Source: an uncultured Alphaproteobacteria bacterium
Lineage (GTDB): Bacteria > Pseudomonadota > Alphaproteobacteria > RF32 > CAG-239
Length of the DNA: 45,818 nucleotides
Direction of reading: 5' to 3'
Assembly: GCA_944392295.1 (NCBI GenBank)
Contig: CALXWE010000004.1
Span: forward strand, 1 to 45,818
Position 1 is the stretch's first letter. Each line of letters opens with the position of its first letter. The translations under genes and the position numbers were made by a program. Of this stretch, positions 25,160 through 32,388 are shown piece after piece. The notes under the pieces are model-generated. The model was not told where the DNA came from. It ran no database searches and saw only the letters and a list, made by a program, of their open reading frames with translations.

Positions 25160-26509
25160 ATGGTATCATTAGCAGAAAAAATGGCGGCTAATATGGATAT
25201 GTCCGCATTTAGTAAAGCTGACGAACTTAAAAGAAGATTGTGGTTTACGATTTTAGCTTTAATAGTGTTCCGCTTGGGAACTTTTATCCCGTTGCCGGGT
25301 ATTGATGCGGCAGTCTTGTCTGATGTGTTTGCTCAGCATTCAGGCGGTATTTTGGGTATGTTTAATATGTTTTCCGGTGGTGCGTTGTCGCGTATGACCA
25401 TTTTTGCTCTTAATATCTTCCCGTATATCTCGGCTTCTATTATTATTCAACTCGGTCAGTCGGTTATTCCGTCTTTGGCCGCTCTGAAAAAAGAAGGTGA
25501 GGCCGGATATCGCAAGGTTACTCATTATACAAAGATTTTAACGGTTTTGATTACCATTATTCAAGGTTACGGTATTGCTGTCGGCTTGGAAAGTATGAGT
25601 AACGGCATGGGTGTTTCTGCTGTTGTTATTCCGAGTTTTGTATTTAAGTTTACAACTATCGTATCTTTGGTCGGTGGTACCATGTTTGTAGTATGGCTTG
25701 GTGACCAAATTACTTCTCGTGGTGTTGGTAACGGTTCTTCTTTAATCATTACCGTAGGTATTATTGCCAACATTCCTAACGCGTTGGCTCAAACTTTTGA
25801 ATTGGGTCGTATCGGTTCAATGTCTTTGGGTGTAATCGCTATGTTGCTCGTTATGGCTCTGGCTTTAATTTACATCATTGTTTTCGTTGAAAGAGCTCAA
25901 CGTAAAATCATTATTCAATATCCGAAGCGTCAGATGGGTATGCGTATGACTGCTGCCGAAAGTTCGCATTTGCCGTTAAAAATTAACCCGACCGGCGTTA
26001 TTCCTCCGATTTTTGCCAGTTCTTTGTTGCTGCTGCCGATTACTATTGCTAATTTATCGGCTCAGGATGGACCTTCTTGGGCTCAGACTATGAGCCAATG
26101 GCTTGGTCACGGTCAACCCCTTTATTTGGCTTTGTATGCATTTTTAATTATCTTCTTCTCGTTTTTCTATACCGCTGTGGTATTTAATCCGGAAGAAACG
26201 GCCGATAATTTGAAAAAGCACGGCGGATTTATTGCCGGTATTCGTCCGGGTAAAAATACTGCAGAGTATCTTGATTATGTTATTACGCGTTTGACAGTAT
26301 TGGGTGCTGCCTATTTAACGGCTTTATGCATTTTGCCGGAAATTTTGATTTCAAAACTTTCGGTACCGTTTGTTTTAGGCGGAACAACGCTGCTCATCGT
26401 GGTTCAAGTTACTATGGACTTTATGACGCAAGTTCAATCACACCTGATTGCTTATCAGTACGAGGGTTTGATTAAAAAGGCAGCATTGGTTCATAAGAAA
26501 AGAAAATAA
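25160..26509 (+). CDS. secY: Preprotein translocase subunit SecY
   Basis: 449 residues, the ten-helix channel of the Sec translocon. Seen: a cytosolic N-terminus, the plug-region start FRLGTFIPLPGID, QLGQSVIPSL, SRGVGNGSSLIITVGI, and the cytosolic loop IIQYPKRQMG before SSHLPLKIN. The ATG at 25160 is chosen because AAGGAAG lies 5 bp upstream and the protein then has normal length; an in-frame start 48 bp earlier would add hydrophobic residues not found in the family. It is separated from rplO by four unrelated genes, and adk follows after 2 bp. Confidence 0.97.
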   Translation: MVSLAEKMAANMDMSAFSKADELKRRLWFTILALIVFRLGTFIPLPGIDAAVLSDVFAQHSGGILGMFNMFSGGALSRMTIFALNIFPYISASIIIQLGQSVIPSLAALKKEGEAGYRKVTHYTKILTVLITIIQGYGIAVGLESMSNGMGVSAVVIPSFVFKFTTIVSLVGGTMFVVWLGDQITSRGVGNGSSLIITVGIIANIPNALAQTFELGRIGSMSLGVIAMLLVMALALIYIIVFVERAQRKIIIQYPKRQMGMRMTAAESSHLPLKINPTGVIPPIFASSLLLLPITIANLSAQDGPSWAQTMSQWLGHGQPLYLALYAFLIIFFSFFYTAVVFNPEETADNLKKHGGFIAGIRPGKNTAEYLDYVITRLTVLGAAYLTALCILPEILISKLSVPFVLGGTTLLIVVQVTMDFMTQVQSHLIAYQYEGLIKKAALVHKKRK

Positions 26510-26511
26510 TC

Positions 26512-27201
26512 ATGAACGAATCTAATAAAGGTTTAAGAATTGTTCTTACCGGAGCTCCGGGCTGCGGTAAGGGCACTCAAGCTCGAATCTTGAAAGAGCG
26601 AGCTCATATTTGCCATCTTTCAACCGGCGAAATGTTAAGAGCAGAAGCGGCTAAAGATACTCCTTTGGGGCGCGAATTAAAAGCGGCTCTGGACAGAGGT
26701 GAGTTTGCTACTGATGAAATGATTATTGCAATGGTTTCAAAAAGAATTGATGAACCTGATTGCAAAAATGGTTTTATTCTGGACGGCTTTCCAAGAACCT
26801 TGCCTCAGGCAGAAGCCTTAGAAAAAATTTTGCGTGAAAAACATATAGAATTAAATCGGGTGATTGAAATTCAAGTTCCCGATGAAATAATTATGGAGCG
26901 CATTTTGGGAAGATATTCTTGCATGAAATGCGGGCAAGGGTATCATGATAAGTTCCAAAAGCCTAAAGTTTACGGTGTTTGCGATGTTTGCGGCGGTACG
27001 GAGTTTTCCAGAAGAGCCGATGATAATCGTACAACCGTACAAAATCGTTTGGTAAATTACAGGGCTTTGACCTATCCAACTATTCCTTATTTTGAAAAGA
27101 AAGGTCTGCTAAGCTGTGTAGATGGTACGGGTACCATTGAAGCAACTGCTCAAAAAATTGCCAAAGTATTGGGTCTAGATGTATCAGAATCTGATGAGTG
27201 A
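26512..27201 (+). CDS. adk: Adenylate kinase with zinc-binding lid
   Basis: 229 residues, interconverting ATP plus AMP and two ADP. Seen: P-loop GAPGCGKGT at 14-22, AMP-site HLSTGEMLR, DGFPRTLPQA, and a long lid with four cysteines (C137, C140, C157, C160) arranged CxxC...CxxC. Four cysteines in the lid indicate structural zinc, which many alphaproteobacterial enzymes lack or vary. It is in its usual place after secY. The ATG has no clear ribosome-binding site, so it may be translationally coupled to secY. Confidence 0.97.
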   Translation: MNESNKGLRIVLTGAPGCGKGTQARILKERAHICHLSTGEMLRAEAAKDTPLGRELKAALDRGEFATDEMIIAMVSKRIDEPDCKNGFILDGFPRTLPQAEALEKILREKHIELNRVIEIQVPDEIIMERILGRYSCMKCGQGYHDKFQKPKVYGVCDVCGGTEFSRRADDNRTTVQNRLVNYRALTYPTIPYFEKKGLLSCVDGTGTIEATAQKIAKVLGLDVSESDE

Positions 27202-27243
27202 TTGAAAAAAATATAAAAATTTAAATTTTTTGTTAAAACTCTA

Positions 27244-27271
27244 TTGACTCTGATAAATATTAGAATATAAT
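27244..27271 (+). promoter_or_regulatory. Sigma70-type promoter of rpsM-rpsK-rpoA
   Basis: TTGACT, 16 bp and a perfect TATAAT, 69 bp upstream of rpsM in the 139-bp gap after adk. Confidence 0.7.
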
Positions 27272-27340
27272 CCGCTTAATTTTGAAAAGTGGTGATCAAC
27301 TTTTTAAATGTTTTAATTAATTAGAAAATGGAGAGTTAAT

Positions 27341-27709
27341 TTGGCTCGTATAGCTGGCGTAAACATTCCTTCCGCTAAGAGGATTGAAGTCGCACTGACC
27401 TATATCTTCGGTATCGGAAGAAAAACTGCTCAAGATATTTGTGCAAAATCAGGTATTTCTGTAGACCGTCGCGTACAAGATTTAAGCGATGAAGAAGTTG
27501 CAAAAATCCGTGATGTAATTGATAAGGGTTACCTTGTAGAAGGTGAACTTCGTCGTGAAGTAGGCGTTAACATCAAAAGACTTATGGACTTGGGATGTTA
27601 CAGAGGTTTAAGGCATCGTAAAGGTTTGCCGGTTCGCGGACAGAGCACTAAACAAAATGCTCGTACCCGTAAAGGTAAACGTAAAACTGTTGCTAATAAG
27701 AAGAAATAA
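27341..27709 (+). CDS. rpsM: 30S ribosomal protein S13
   Basis: 122 residues in the 30S head, contacting tRNA and the 50S subunit. Seen: [20 protein letters not shown], and the basic C-terminus [20 protein letters not shown]. The start must be TTG at 27341: a GGAG lies 7 bp upstream, the N-terminus then aligns with the family, and the only nearby ATG is out of frame and stops at once. A TTG start is unusual for a highly expressed ribosomal protein. Confidence 0.95.
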   Translation: MARIAGVNIPSAKRIEVALTYIFGIGRKTAQDICAKSGISVDRRVQDLSDEEVAKIRDVIDKGYLVEGELRREVGVNIKRLMDLGCYRGLRHRKGLPVRGQSTKQNARTRKGKRKTVANKKK

Positions 27710-27722
27710 TTGAGAGGTAGCA

Positions 27723-28115
27723 ATGGCAAAAGCAGTTACACAACGTGTTAAGAAAAAAGAAAAAAAGAATATCACATCCGGTGTTGCCCATGTGGATTCT
27801 ACATTTAACAATACAAGAATAACCATTACTGATGCTCAAGGGAATACTGTTGCTTGGTCAACAGCCGGTGCGCAAGGCTTTAAAGGTTCCCGTAAATCAA
27901 CTCCTTATGCCGCACAAGTTGCAGCAGAAGAAGCTGGTAAAAAAGCTCAGGAATGTGGCATGAAAACTTTGGAAGTTGAAGTTAAAGGTCCTGGTTCAGG
28001 AAGAGAATCGGCAATCAGAGCATTGCAGGTTGTTGGTTTTACAATCACTTCCATTCGTGATGTTACTCCGATTCCGCACAACGGTTGTCGTATGAGAAAG
28101 AGACGTCGCGTTTAA
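27723..28115 (+). CDS. rpsK: 30S ribosomal protein S11
   Basis: 130 residues on the 30S platform. Seen: [40 protein letters not shown], and the C-terminal [20 protein letters not shown]. It is 13 bp after rpsM. A hairpin with a T-run follows before rpoA. Confidence 0.98.
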   Translation: MAKAVTQRVKKKEKKNITSGVAHVDSTFNNTRITITDAQGNTVAWSTAGAQGFKGSRKSTPYAAQVAAEEAGKKAQECGMKTLEVEVKGPGSGRESAIRALQVVGFTITSIRDVTPIPHNGCRMRKRRRV

Positions 28116-28130
28116 TATAAGTTTTACAAT

Positions 28131-28172
28131 TGCGGAGGCTTATTTTGGTCTCCGCAGCTTTGTGCTTTTTTT
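28131..28172 (+). terminator. Terminator-like hairpin between rpsK and rpoA
   Basis: TGCGGAG (28131-28137) pairs with CTCCGCA (28150-28156), a small AGC/GCT hairpin follows, then eight T. Because rpoA lies 41 bp downstream and no promoter is obvious between them, it may act as a partial terminator lowering rpoA relative to rpsM-rpsK. Confidence 0.5.
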
Positions 28173-28213
28173 AATATATGCATATATAACTAAACTAGAA
28201 AGAGGGTATACCG

Positions 28214-29224
28214 GTGATTCAAAAAAATTGGCAAGAACTTATTAAACCAACTAATTTAGAAGTTACTTCCGGCGAAGGCGGAAATAAAGCTAAGATAGTG
28301 GTAGAACCCCTGGAGAGAGGTTTTGGTCTGACTTTGGGCAATGCTTTAAGAAGAGTTTTATTATCTTCTTTGCAAGGCGGCGCCGTAACAGCTATTAAAA
28401 TTGATGGCGTTTTGCATGAATTTTCAGTTATCCCCGGCGTTAGAGAAGATGTTACCGACATCGTTTTGAACGTTAAGGGCTTGGCTGTGGCTGTTCATAG
28501 TGAAGGCCAAAAAACAATGACCTTAAAGGCTGAAGGCCCGTGTGTGGTTACCGCAGCCATGATTGATGCCGGTCATGATGTGGAAATTATGAACCCTGAC
28601 CATGTTATTTGCAACTTGGATGCAGGTGCTAAAATTTCTATGGAATTGACGGTTGATACAGGTAAAGGTTACGTACCTGCTTATCAAAATAAACCGGCTG
28701 ACGCTCCTATCGGCTTGATTGCCGTTGATGCAATTTATTCTCCGGTTAAGAAAGTTTCGTATAAAGTTGAGAACACTCGTGTAGGTCAAATTACCGATTA
28801 TGATAAATTGACCATGGTTGTTGAGACCAACGGTGTTGTTACTCCGGAAGATGCAGTTGCTTATGCAGCTCGTATTTTGCAAGATCAATTAAAACCGTTC
28901 ATTAACTTTGATGAACCGGAAAATGAAGTTGAAGATGTTAAAGAAGAGTTGCCTTTCAATCGTAATTTGTTGAAGAAAGTTGATGAACTTGAACTTTCGG
29001 TTCGTTCAGCAAACTGCTTGAAGAACGATAATATTGTTTATATTGGCGATTTGGTACAAAAGACCGAAGCCGAGATGTTGCGTACTCCGAACTTTGGTCG
29101 TAAGTCTTTGAATGAAATCAAAGAAGTATTGGCCAAGATGGGCATTCATTTGGGTATGGAAACCCCAGGTTGGCCCCCGGAGAACATTGAGGAGTTGATT
29201 AAGAAGTGTGACGATCACTTCTAG
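28214..29224 (+). CDS. rpoA: DNA-directed RNA polymerase subunit alpha
   Basis: 336 residues. The N-terminal dimerisation domain (about 1-230; [20 protein letters not shown] is the assembly motif) is joined by an acidic linker to a C-terminal domain of helix-hairpin-helix type (about 250-325; [14 protein letters not shown] carries the Arg equivalent to the DNA-contacting 265 determinant, then [16 protein letters not shown]). The start is GTG at 28214, giving [11 protein letters not shown] as in relatives. rplQ, normally next, is 3.2 kb away behind three minus-strand pilin-like genes. Confidence 0.97.
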   Translation: MIQKNWQELIKPTNLEVTSGEGGNKAKIVVEPLERGFGLTLGNALRRVLLSSLQGGAVTAIKIDGVLHEFSVIPGVREDVTDIVLNVKGLAVAVHSEGQKTMTLKAEGPCVVTAAMIDAGHDVEIMNPDHVICNLDAGAKISMELTVDTGKGYVPAYQNKPADAPIGLIAVDAIYSPVKKVSYKVENTRVGQITDYDKLTMVVETNGVVTPEDAVAYAARILQDQLKPFINFDEPENEVEDVKEELPFNRNLLKKVDELELSVRSANCLKNDNIVYIGDLVQKTEAEMLRTPNFGRKSLNEIKEVLAKMGIHLGMETPGWPPENIEELIKKCDDHF

Positions 29225-29250
29225 GAAGTTCACATAATTGAAACCTACTT

Positions 29251-29303
29251 GAAAGCTTTCTTGCTCATGTACCTGTTTTTGTACACTTCGCAAGAAAGCT
29301 TTC
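29251..29303. repeat. Palindromic element copy A
   Basis: A perfect 14-bp inverted repeat (GAAAGCTTTCTTGC / GCAAGAAAGCTTTC) encloses TGTAC (29268-29272) and GTACA (29281-29285) around an 8-nt loop. It lies 26 bp after the rpoA stop and may also end that transcript. It shares its inner stem with the elements inside the pilin-like genes. Confidence 0.75.
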
Positions 29304-29513
29304 TTCGTATTTGCCTAATTCTTTGAACTTCCGTTCCGAGCAACAGGGCTTGCGGCGTATTTAACTCATTCTCCGAACTTTTAGCGGCTTGTTTGGATGG
29401 TAGTGTACACTTTGCAAGAAAGCTTTCTTCGTATCTGTCTAATTCTTTGAACTTCCGTTCCAAGCAACAGGGCTTGCGGCGTATTTAACTCGTTCTCCGA
29501 ACTTTTTAAGCGG
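29281..29513. repeat. Two tandem ~107-bp direct repeats
   Basis: The units are 29281-29386 and 29405-29513, differing at only a few positions and each starting GTACACTTYGCAAGAAAGC. Each contains the palindrome GAAAGCTTTC and the right half of the palindromic element. Read on the minus strand each could encode a segment beginning ERKFKEL and reaching AKCT, which resembles the inserted segment of the neighbouring pilin-like genes. No independent gene is supported in 29225-29606. Confidence 0.75.
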
Positions 29514-29606
29514 TAAGAAAAATATTAATTTTTTGCAATTTTCGGGCGACGTAGATGAATTTGTGTCTGAAATTAGAGGTTATAGATGGCAAAATGGGTA
29601 CTTTTA

Positions 29607-30311
29607 CTAATTCCACAAAATATAAAATATATCGGTCTTATTGGTGCATAATAAATCTATATCGCTGATGGTTAAATCTTTTAGGCATTTAACGTTGCTG
29701 GTGCAATAATTATCCCCATACAAGGTTCCGAAATGGCTTTGTTCTTCATTGTTGTAACTAACAAGTTGGTAGAGATTTGCCTTATTTTCTTTGGCAACCG
29801 TTACTATGTTTCTACAAATTTCTTTATCCATTGTACTTCCTGAAGTGTTACGTATTGAAATTCCGTAATTATATGTAGAATTTTTAGCTTGTGTGTACAC
29901 TCTGATATGATTGTTAAATATGTCATATAAGCGACTTTGGTTGTATTGTATTCCATCAGGGATTAAATTAAGTTTGTAAAGAATATCGGCATGTTCTACA
30001 AGAGTATCTTGTTGTGGACCTAAAGTACTTAAGTTTTGCAGAGAGTAATTTATTAATAAATTTAATGATTCTGCTTGTTTATTAAGTTTATATTTCATCA
30101 TAGCCTTAGAGTAACCGGCGATGGCACCGACGGAAAGCACACCGATAATTGCTAGCACGCCGAGCATTTCGACCATGCTTCTGCCGGAAAAAGTCGCATC
30201 TATTGGCAATTTTGCTCCTCGTGTACTTCTTATTGTACACTTCGTCACAAAATAGCGGCGTATCTGCACCATTTTACGGAAGAATGACCGTCCAAGTTCA
30301 TTAAATTTCAT
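29607..30311 (-). CDS. Type IV pilin-like protein with an inserted segment (copy 1)
   Basis: 234 residues. Residues 1-9 (MKFNELGRS) equal the start of copy 2, but 36 extra residues follow before the pilin signature resumes as GRSMVEMLGVLAIIG. The insert is Arg/Lys-rich (KMVQIRRYFVTKCTIRS) and contains a palindromic DNA element. The C-terminal domain keeps the family block GDNYCTSNVKCLKDLTISDI then C. The prepilin-type cleavage glycine would be residue 43 rather than 7, giving an unusually long leader. GGAG lies upstream of the ATG, and a candidate promoter with an 11-bp homopolymer lies at 30354-30379. Confidence 0.8.
   Translation of the reverse strand: MKFNELGRSFFRKMVQIRRYFVTKCTIRSTRGAKLPIDATFSGRSMVEMLGVLAIIGVLSVGAIAGYSKAMMKYKLNKQAESLNLLINYSLQNLSTLGPQQDTLVEHADILYKLNLIPDGIQYNQSRLYDIFNNHIRVYTQAKNSTYNYGISIRNTSGSTMDKEICRNIVTVAKENKANLYQLVSYNNEEQSHFGTLYGDNYCTSNVKCLKDLTISDIDLLCTNKTDIFYILWN
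30209..30253. repeat. Palindromic element copy B, inside pilin-like copy 1
   Basis: ATTTTG (30209-30214) pairs with CAAAAT (30248-30253), and the inner GTGTAC (30221-30226) with GTACAC (30235-30240) around an 8-nt loop. The element is in frame in the coding sequence and lacks stop codons in that frame. Confidence 0.7.
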
Positions 30312-30421
30312 CTAAAATCTCCGAATTTGAGTTGTTAACGGGCTTTAAACGAAATCATAAACCGTTTTTTTTTTTGCAACTTTAAAAGGAACTGCCTATC
30401 GCATTATTTTCTTATCTGCAG
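30312..30421. repeat. Conserved pilin-like leader with a remnant gene end
   Basis: Closely matches 31134-31245 upstream of copy 2; the first part also matches upstream of copy 3. It holds the ribosome-binding site, a candidate minus-strand promoter and a T11 tract. At 30404-30421 it carries the same last codons (LQIRK and stop on the minus strand) that end pilin-like copy 3, although no gene reaches them here, so it is the remnant 3' end of a lost copy. Confidence 0.7.
30354..30379 (-). promoter_or_regulatory. Candidate pilin-like promoter with homopolymer spacer (copy 1)
   Basis: On the minus strand TTGCAA and TATGAT are separated by 14 bp, most of it an A-run (T11 on the plus strand, 30365-30375). 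Confidence 0.4.
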
Positions 30422-30433
30422 AGGCATGTATAA

Positions 30434-30468
30434 AATAAAACCTTATCAATTGTTGATAAGGTTTTATT
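30434..30468. terminator. Bidirectional terminator after pilin-like copy 2
   Basis: A 16-bp stem with a 3-nt loop; the outer part is AATAAAACC / GGTTTTATT. It lies 18 bp beyond the stop of copy 2. Confidence 0.8.
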
Positions 30469-30485
30469 GTTATGGCTTATTGATA

Positions 30486-31133
30486 TTACCAATTTGGTGG
30501 ATTATCGCTCCAGTTAATGGTTAGACGGCAATAATCGGTTTGCTCGCAAAATTTACACATGGTATATATGTCAGACACTTGTAAATCTCTTAGGCATTTG
30601 CGGTTGTTTGTACATGTATAGTCACCGTGTACCTGGCTAACATCATCTTCTCCGCCTTGTATTTTATACATACCGGCATGCCAAATATTACCGGAAAATC
30701 CTTTAATAATATTCCATATATTGCGACAACTTTCAAAATCATAAGGAGAATCATCAAATATAAACGACATTGAATAGTATTCAAATGCAGAAGAATTTGC
30801 AGGTTGTTCCTTTACAGAAGTTATCTCAATACTGGTACCGAGAGCGTCTTTAATTTTTGTGCCGTTTTGGTAAAGCATATCTTCCGAAACCATATGTAAT
30901 TTGCCGATTATCGGTACAAGGTTTACAGATGCTCCGACTTCACCACGACCCAGAGATTGCCCATAGGGGAAAAGAGACGAGAGTAAAAAAGAAATCTGTT
31001 CTGCTTGTTTATTTAGTTTATATTTCATCATTGCCTTAGAATATCCGGCGATGGCACCGACGGAAAGCACACCGATAATTGCCAGCACGCCGAGCATTTC
31101 GACCATCGAGCGTCCAAGTTCATTAAATTTCAT
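30486..31133 (-). CDS. Type IV pilin-like protein, uninterrupted (copy 2)
   Basis: 215 residues. The leader is MKFNELG, then RSMVEMLGVLAIIG and a hydrophobic helix ending GYSKAMMKYKLNKQAE. The variable domain ends with HGDYTCTNNRKCLRDLQVSD, then a cysteine cluster MCKFCEQTDYC. This copy has no inserted segment and shows what copies 1 and 3 would look like without theirs. CGGAGG lies 7 bp upstream of the ATG. No prepilin peptidase or assembly ATPase gene is in the window. Confidence 0.85.
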   Translation of the reverse strand: MKFNELGRSMVEMLGVLAIIGVLSVGAIAGYSKAMMKYKLNKQAEQISFLLSSLFPYGQSLGRGEVGASVNLVPIIGKLHMVSEDMLYQNGTKIKDALGTSIEITSVKEQPANSSAFEYYSMSFIFDDSPYDFESCRNIWNIIKGFSGNIWHAGMYKIQGGEDDVSQVHGDYTCTNNRKCLRDLQVSDIYTMCKFCEQTDYCRLTINWSDNPPNW

Positions 31134-31245
31134 CTAAAACCTCCGAAGTTTGGTTCGTTAAAGGACTTTAAACGAAATCATAAACCGTTTTTTTTTTTTG
31201 CAACTTTAAAAGGAACTGCCTACCGCGTTATTTTCTTATCTGCAG
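31134..31245. repeat. Conserved pilin-like leader, second copy, overlapping the end of copy 3
   Basis: Near-identical to 30312-30421 with a T12 tract (31188-31199). Its distal part includes the final codons of the copy 3 gene (stop at 31228). The repeat unit therefore spans one gene's leader and its upstream neighbour's 3' end, as expected from tandem duplication by unequal crossing over. Confidence 0.75.
31177..31203 (-). promoter_or_regulatory. Candidate pilin-like promoter with homopolymer spacer (copy 2)
   Basis: Minus-strand TTGCAA and TATGAT with a 15-bp spacer formed largely by the A-run (T12 on the plus strand). Confidence 0.4.
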
Positions 31246-32112
31246 ATAAATTACAATAGAGCAATAATTTTTAGATTCACAAGTTCTGCATAAATCATCT
31301 ATTTGAGTTATTGAGGCATTATAAAGCTTTTTACTACGGTCAGAATTATTATTTTGATAATTTCCGTTTAGAGAGTTTGCAGTGTAAGAACCATCGTCTT
31401 GTCCAGAACGTATACTAACTAAATAAATATTATCGGCATTTTCTTTGGCAGTTAATATCATATTACGACATATTTCCAGAGATTGCTCAGTCATCTTGTT
31501 GTTGCTGATGGCAAAAGATGTATCTAGGTAATAAGTTACAAGACCATTGGCAGAGTATGAATAGTGAAAAATGGTTAAATTGTTAAAATTATCATATATG
31601 TTGTTATTTTTACATATCATACCATCGGGAATGTACCCGAGTTTATCCATTATATTGCAATTAAAATCAGAGCCATCGGGCGCTTTGTTGAATATGTCTC
31701 GCAAATATATGGCGTTATTAAGGAAAATATTAAAGGCTTCTGCTTGTTTATTGAGTTTATATTTCATCATGGCTTTGGAGTAGCCGGCAATAGCTCCGAT
31801 GGAAAGTACGCCGATAATAGCAAGAACACCCAGCATTTCGACCATACTTCTTCCGGCGGAAAGTTTGTATAAGTGCTCATCTAAAGCCGTTTTACGGTAC
31901 TGAAAAAAATTCATGTACTTTTTGTGTACACTAAAATTTTTTTCTTCCCTAGAAACGACTTTATCTAAACTCTTTTCCAAACTTTCGGAAAAAGTCGCAT
32001 CTATTGGCAATTTTGCTCCTCGTGTACTTCTTATTGTACACTTCGTCACAAAATAGCGGCGTATCTGCACCATTTTACGGAAGAATGACCGTCCAAGTTC
32101 ATTAAATTTCAT
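31228..32112 (-). CDS. Type IV pilin-like protein with two inserted segments (copy 3)
   Basis: 294 residues. After MKFNELGRS come 80 extra residues before GRSMVEMLGVLAIIG resumes. The first 33 are identical to the insert of copy 1; the next 47 are a different, Lys/Glu-rich segment (KSLDKVVSREEKNFSVHKKY) containing a second palindromic element. The cleavage glycine would be residue 87. The C-terminal domain is more divergent than in copies 1 and 2: GNYQNNNSDRSKKLYNASI replaces the usual YC...KCLKD block, but C..C and a final NYC remain. The frame is open throughout, so the inserts are tolerated or selected. Confidence 0.8.
   Translation of the reverse strand: MKFNELGRSFFRKMVQIRRYFVTKCTIRSTRGAKLPIDATFSESLEKSLDKVVSREEKNFSVHKKYMNFFQYRKTALDEHLYKLSAGRSMVEMLGVLAIIGVLSIGAIAGYSKAMMKYKLNKQAEAFNIFLNNAIYLRDIFNKAPDGSDFNCNIMDKLGYIPDGMICKNNNIYDNFNNLTIFHYSYSANGLVTYYLDTSFAISNNKMTEQSLEICRNMILTAKENADNIYLVSIRSGQDDGSYTANSLNGNYQNNNSDRSKKLYNASITQIDDLCRTCESKNYCSIVIYLQIRK
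31902..31944. repeat. Palindromic element copy C, inside pilin-like copy 3
   Basis: GAAAAAAATT pairs with AATTTTTTTC, and the inner TGTAC (31914-31918) with GTACA (31926-31930) around a 7-nt loop. The outer stem differs in sequence from copies A and B but remains complementary. Confidence 0.7.
32010..32054. repeat. Palindromic element copy D, inside pilin-like copy 3
   Basis: Identical to copy B. The surrounding 31986-32118 is base-for-base equal to 30185-30317, pointing to recent duplication or gene conversion. Confidence 0.75.
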
Positions 32113-32155
32113 CTAAAACCTCCGAAGTTTGGTTCGTTAAAGGACTTTAAACGAA

Positions 32156-32182
32156 ATCATAAACCGTTTTTTTTTTTTGCAA
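32156..32182 (-). promoter_or_regulatory. Candidate pilin-like promoter with homopolymer spacer (copy 3)
   Basis: Minus-strand TTGCAA and TATGAT with a 15-bp spacer containing the A-run (T12 on the plus strand, 32167-32178). Similarity to the other two leaders ends just past TTGCAA. Confidence 0.4.
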
Positions 32183-32267
32183 TCAAAAAGAGTCTCGGCG
32201 AATATCTTTATATTAAGAGCGATGTTTAAAGATTCTGCTTGCTTTTATGTTTTTTGTATGTTAGAAG

Positions 32268-32328
32268 TCTACCGAAAGTTTGGTTTTTACGCATGAGCCT
32301 GTACTTAAAAACAGGAAACCGTGGTAGA
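32268..32328 (+). promoter_or_regulatory. Structured leader upstream of rplQ
   Basis: Three nested helices: TCTACC/GGTAGA (32268-32273 with 32323-32328), GGTTT/AAACC (32282-32286 with 32316-32320), and CCTGT/ACAGG (32298-32302 with 32311-32315). It could be an untranslated regulatory leader. No convincing promoter was found in 32183-32267. Confidence 0.35.
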
Positions 32329-32388
32329 GACCGTGAGTTTTATACGCTTTGCCCGGCAAAGCACTGGAAAAAAGAAAGGATTTTAGAA

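Noticed and set aside
29245..29463. A 72-codon minus-strand reading frame over the tandem repeats
   Set aside because: It is the translation of the repeat itself, has no ribosome-binding site, and overlaps the hairpin after rpoA. Treated as repeat, not gene.
29266..32060. CRISPR array
   Set aside because: The repeats are long, few, palindromic and partly coding, with no regular spacers and no cas genes.
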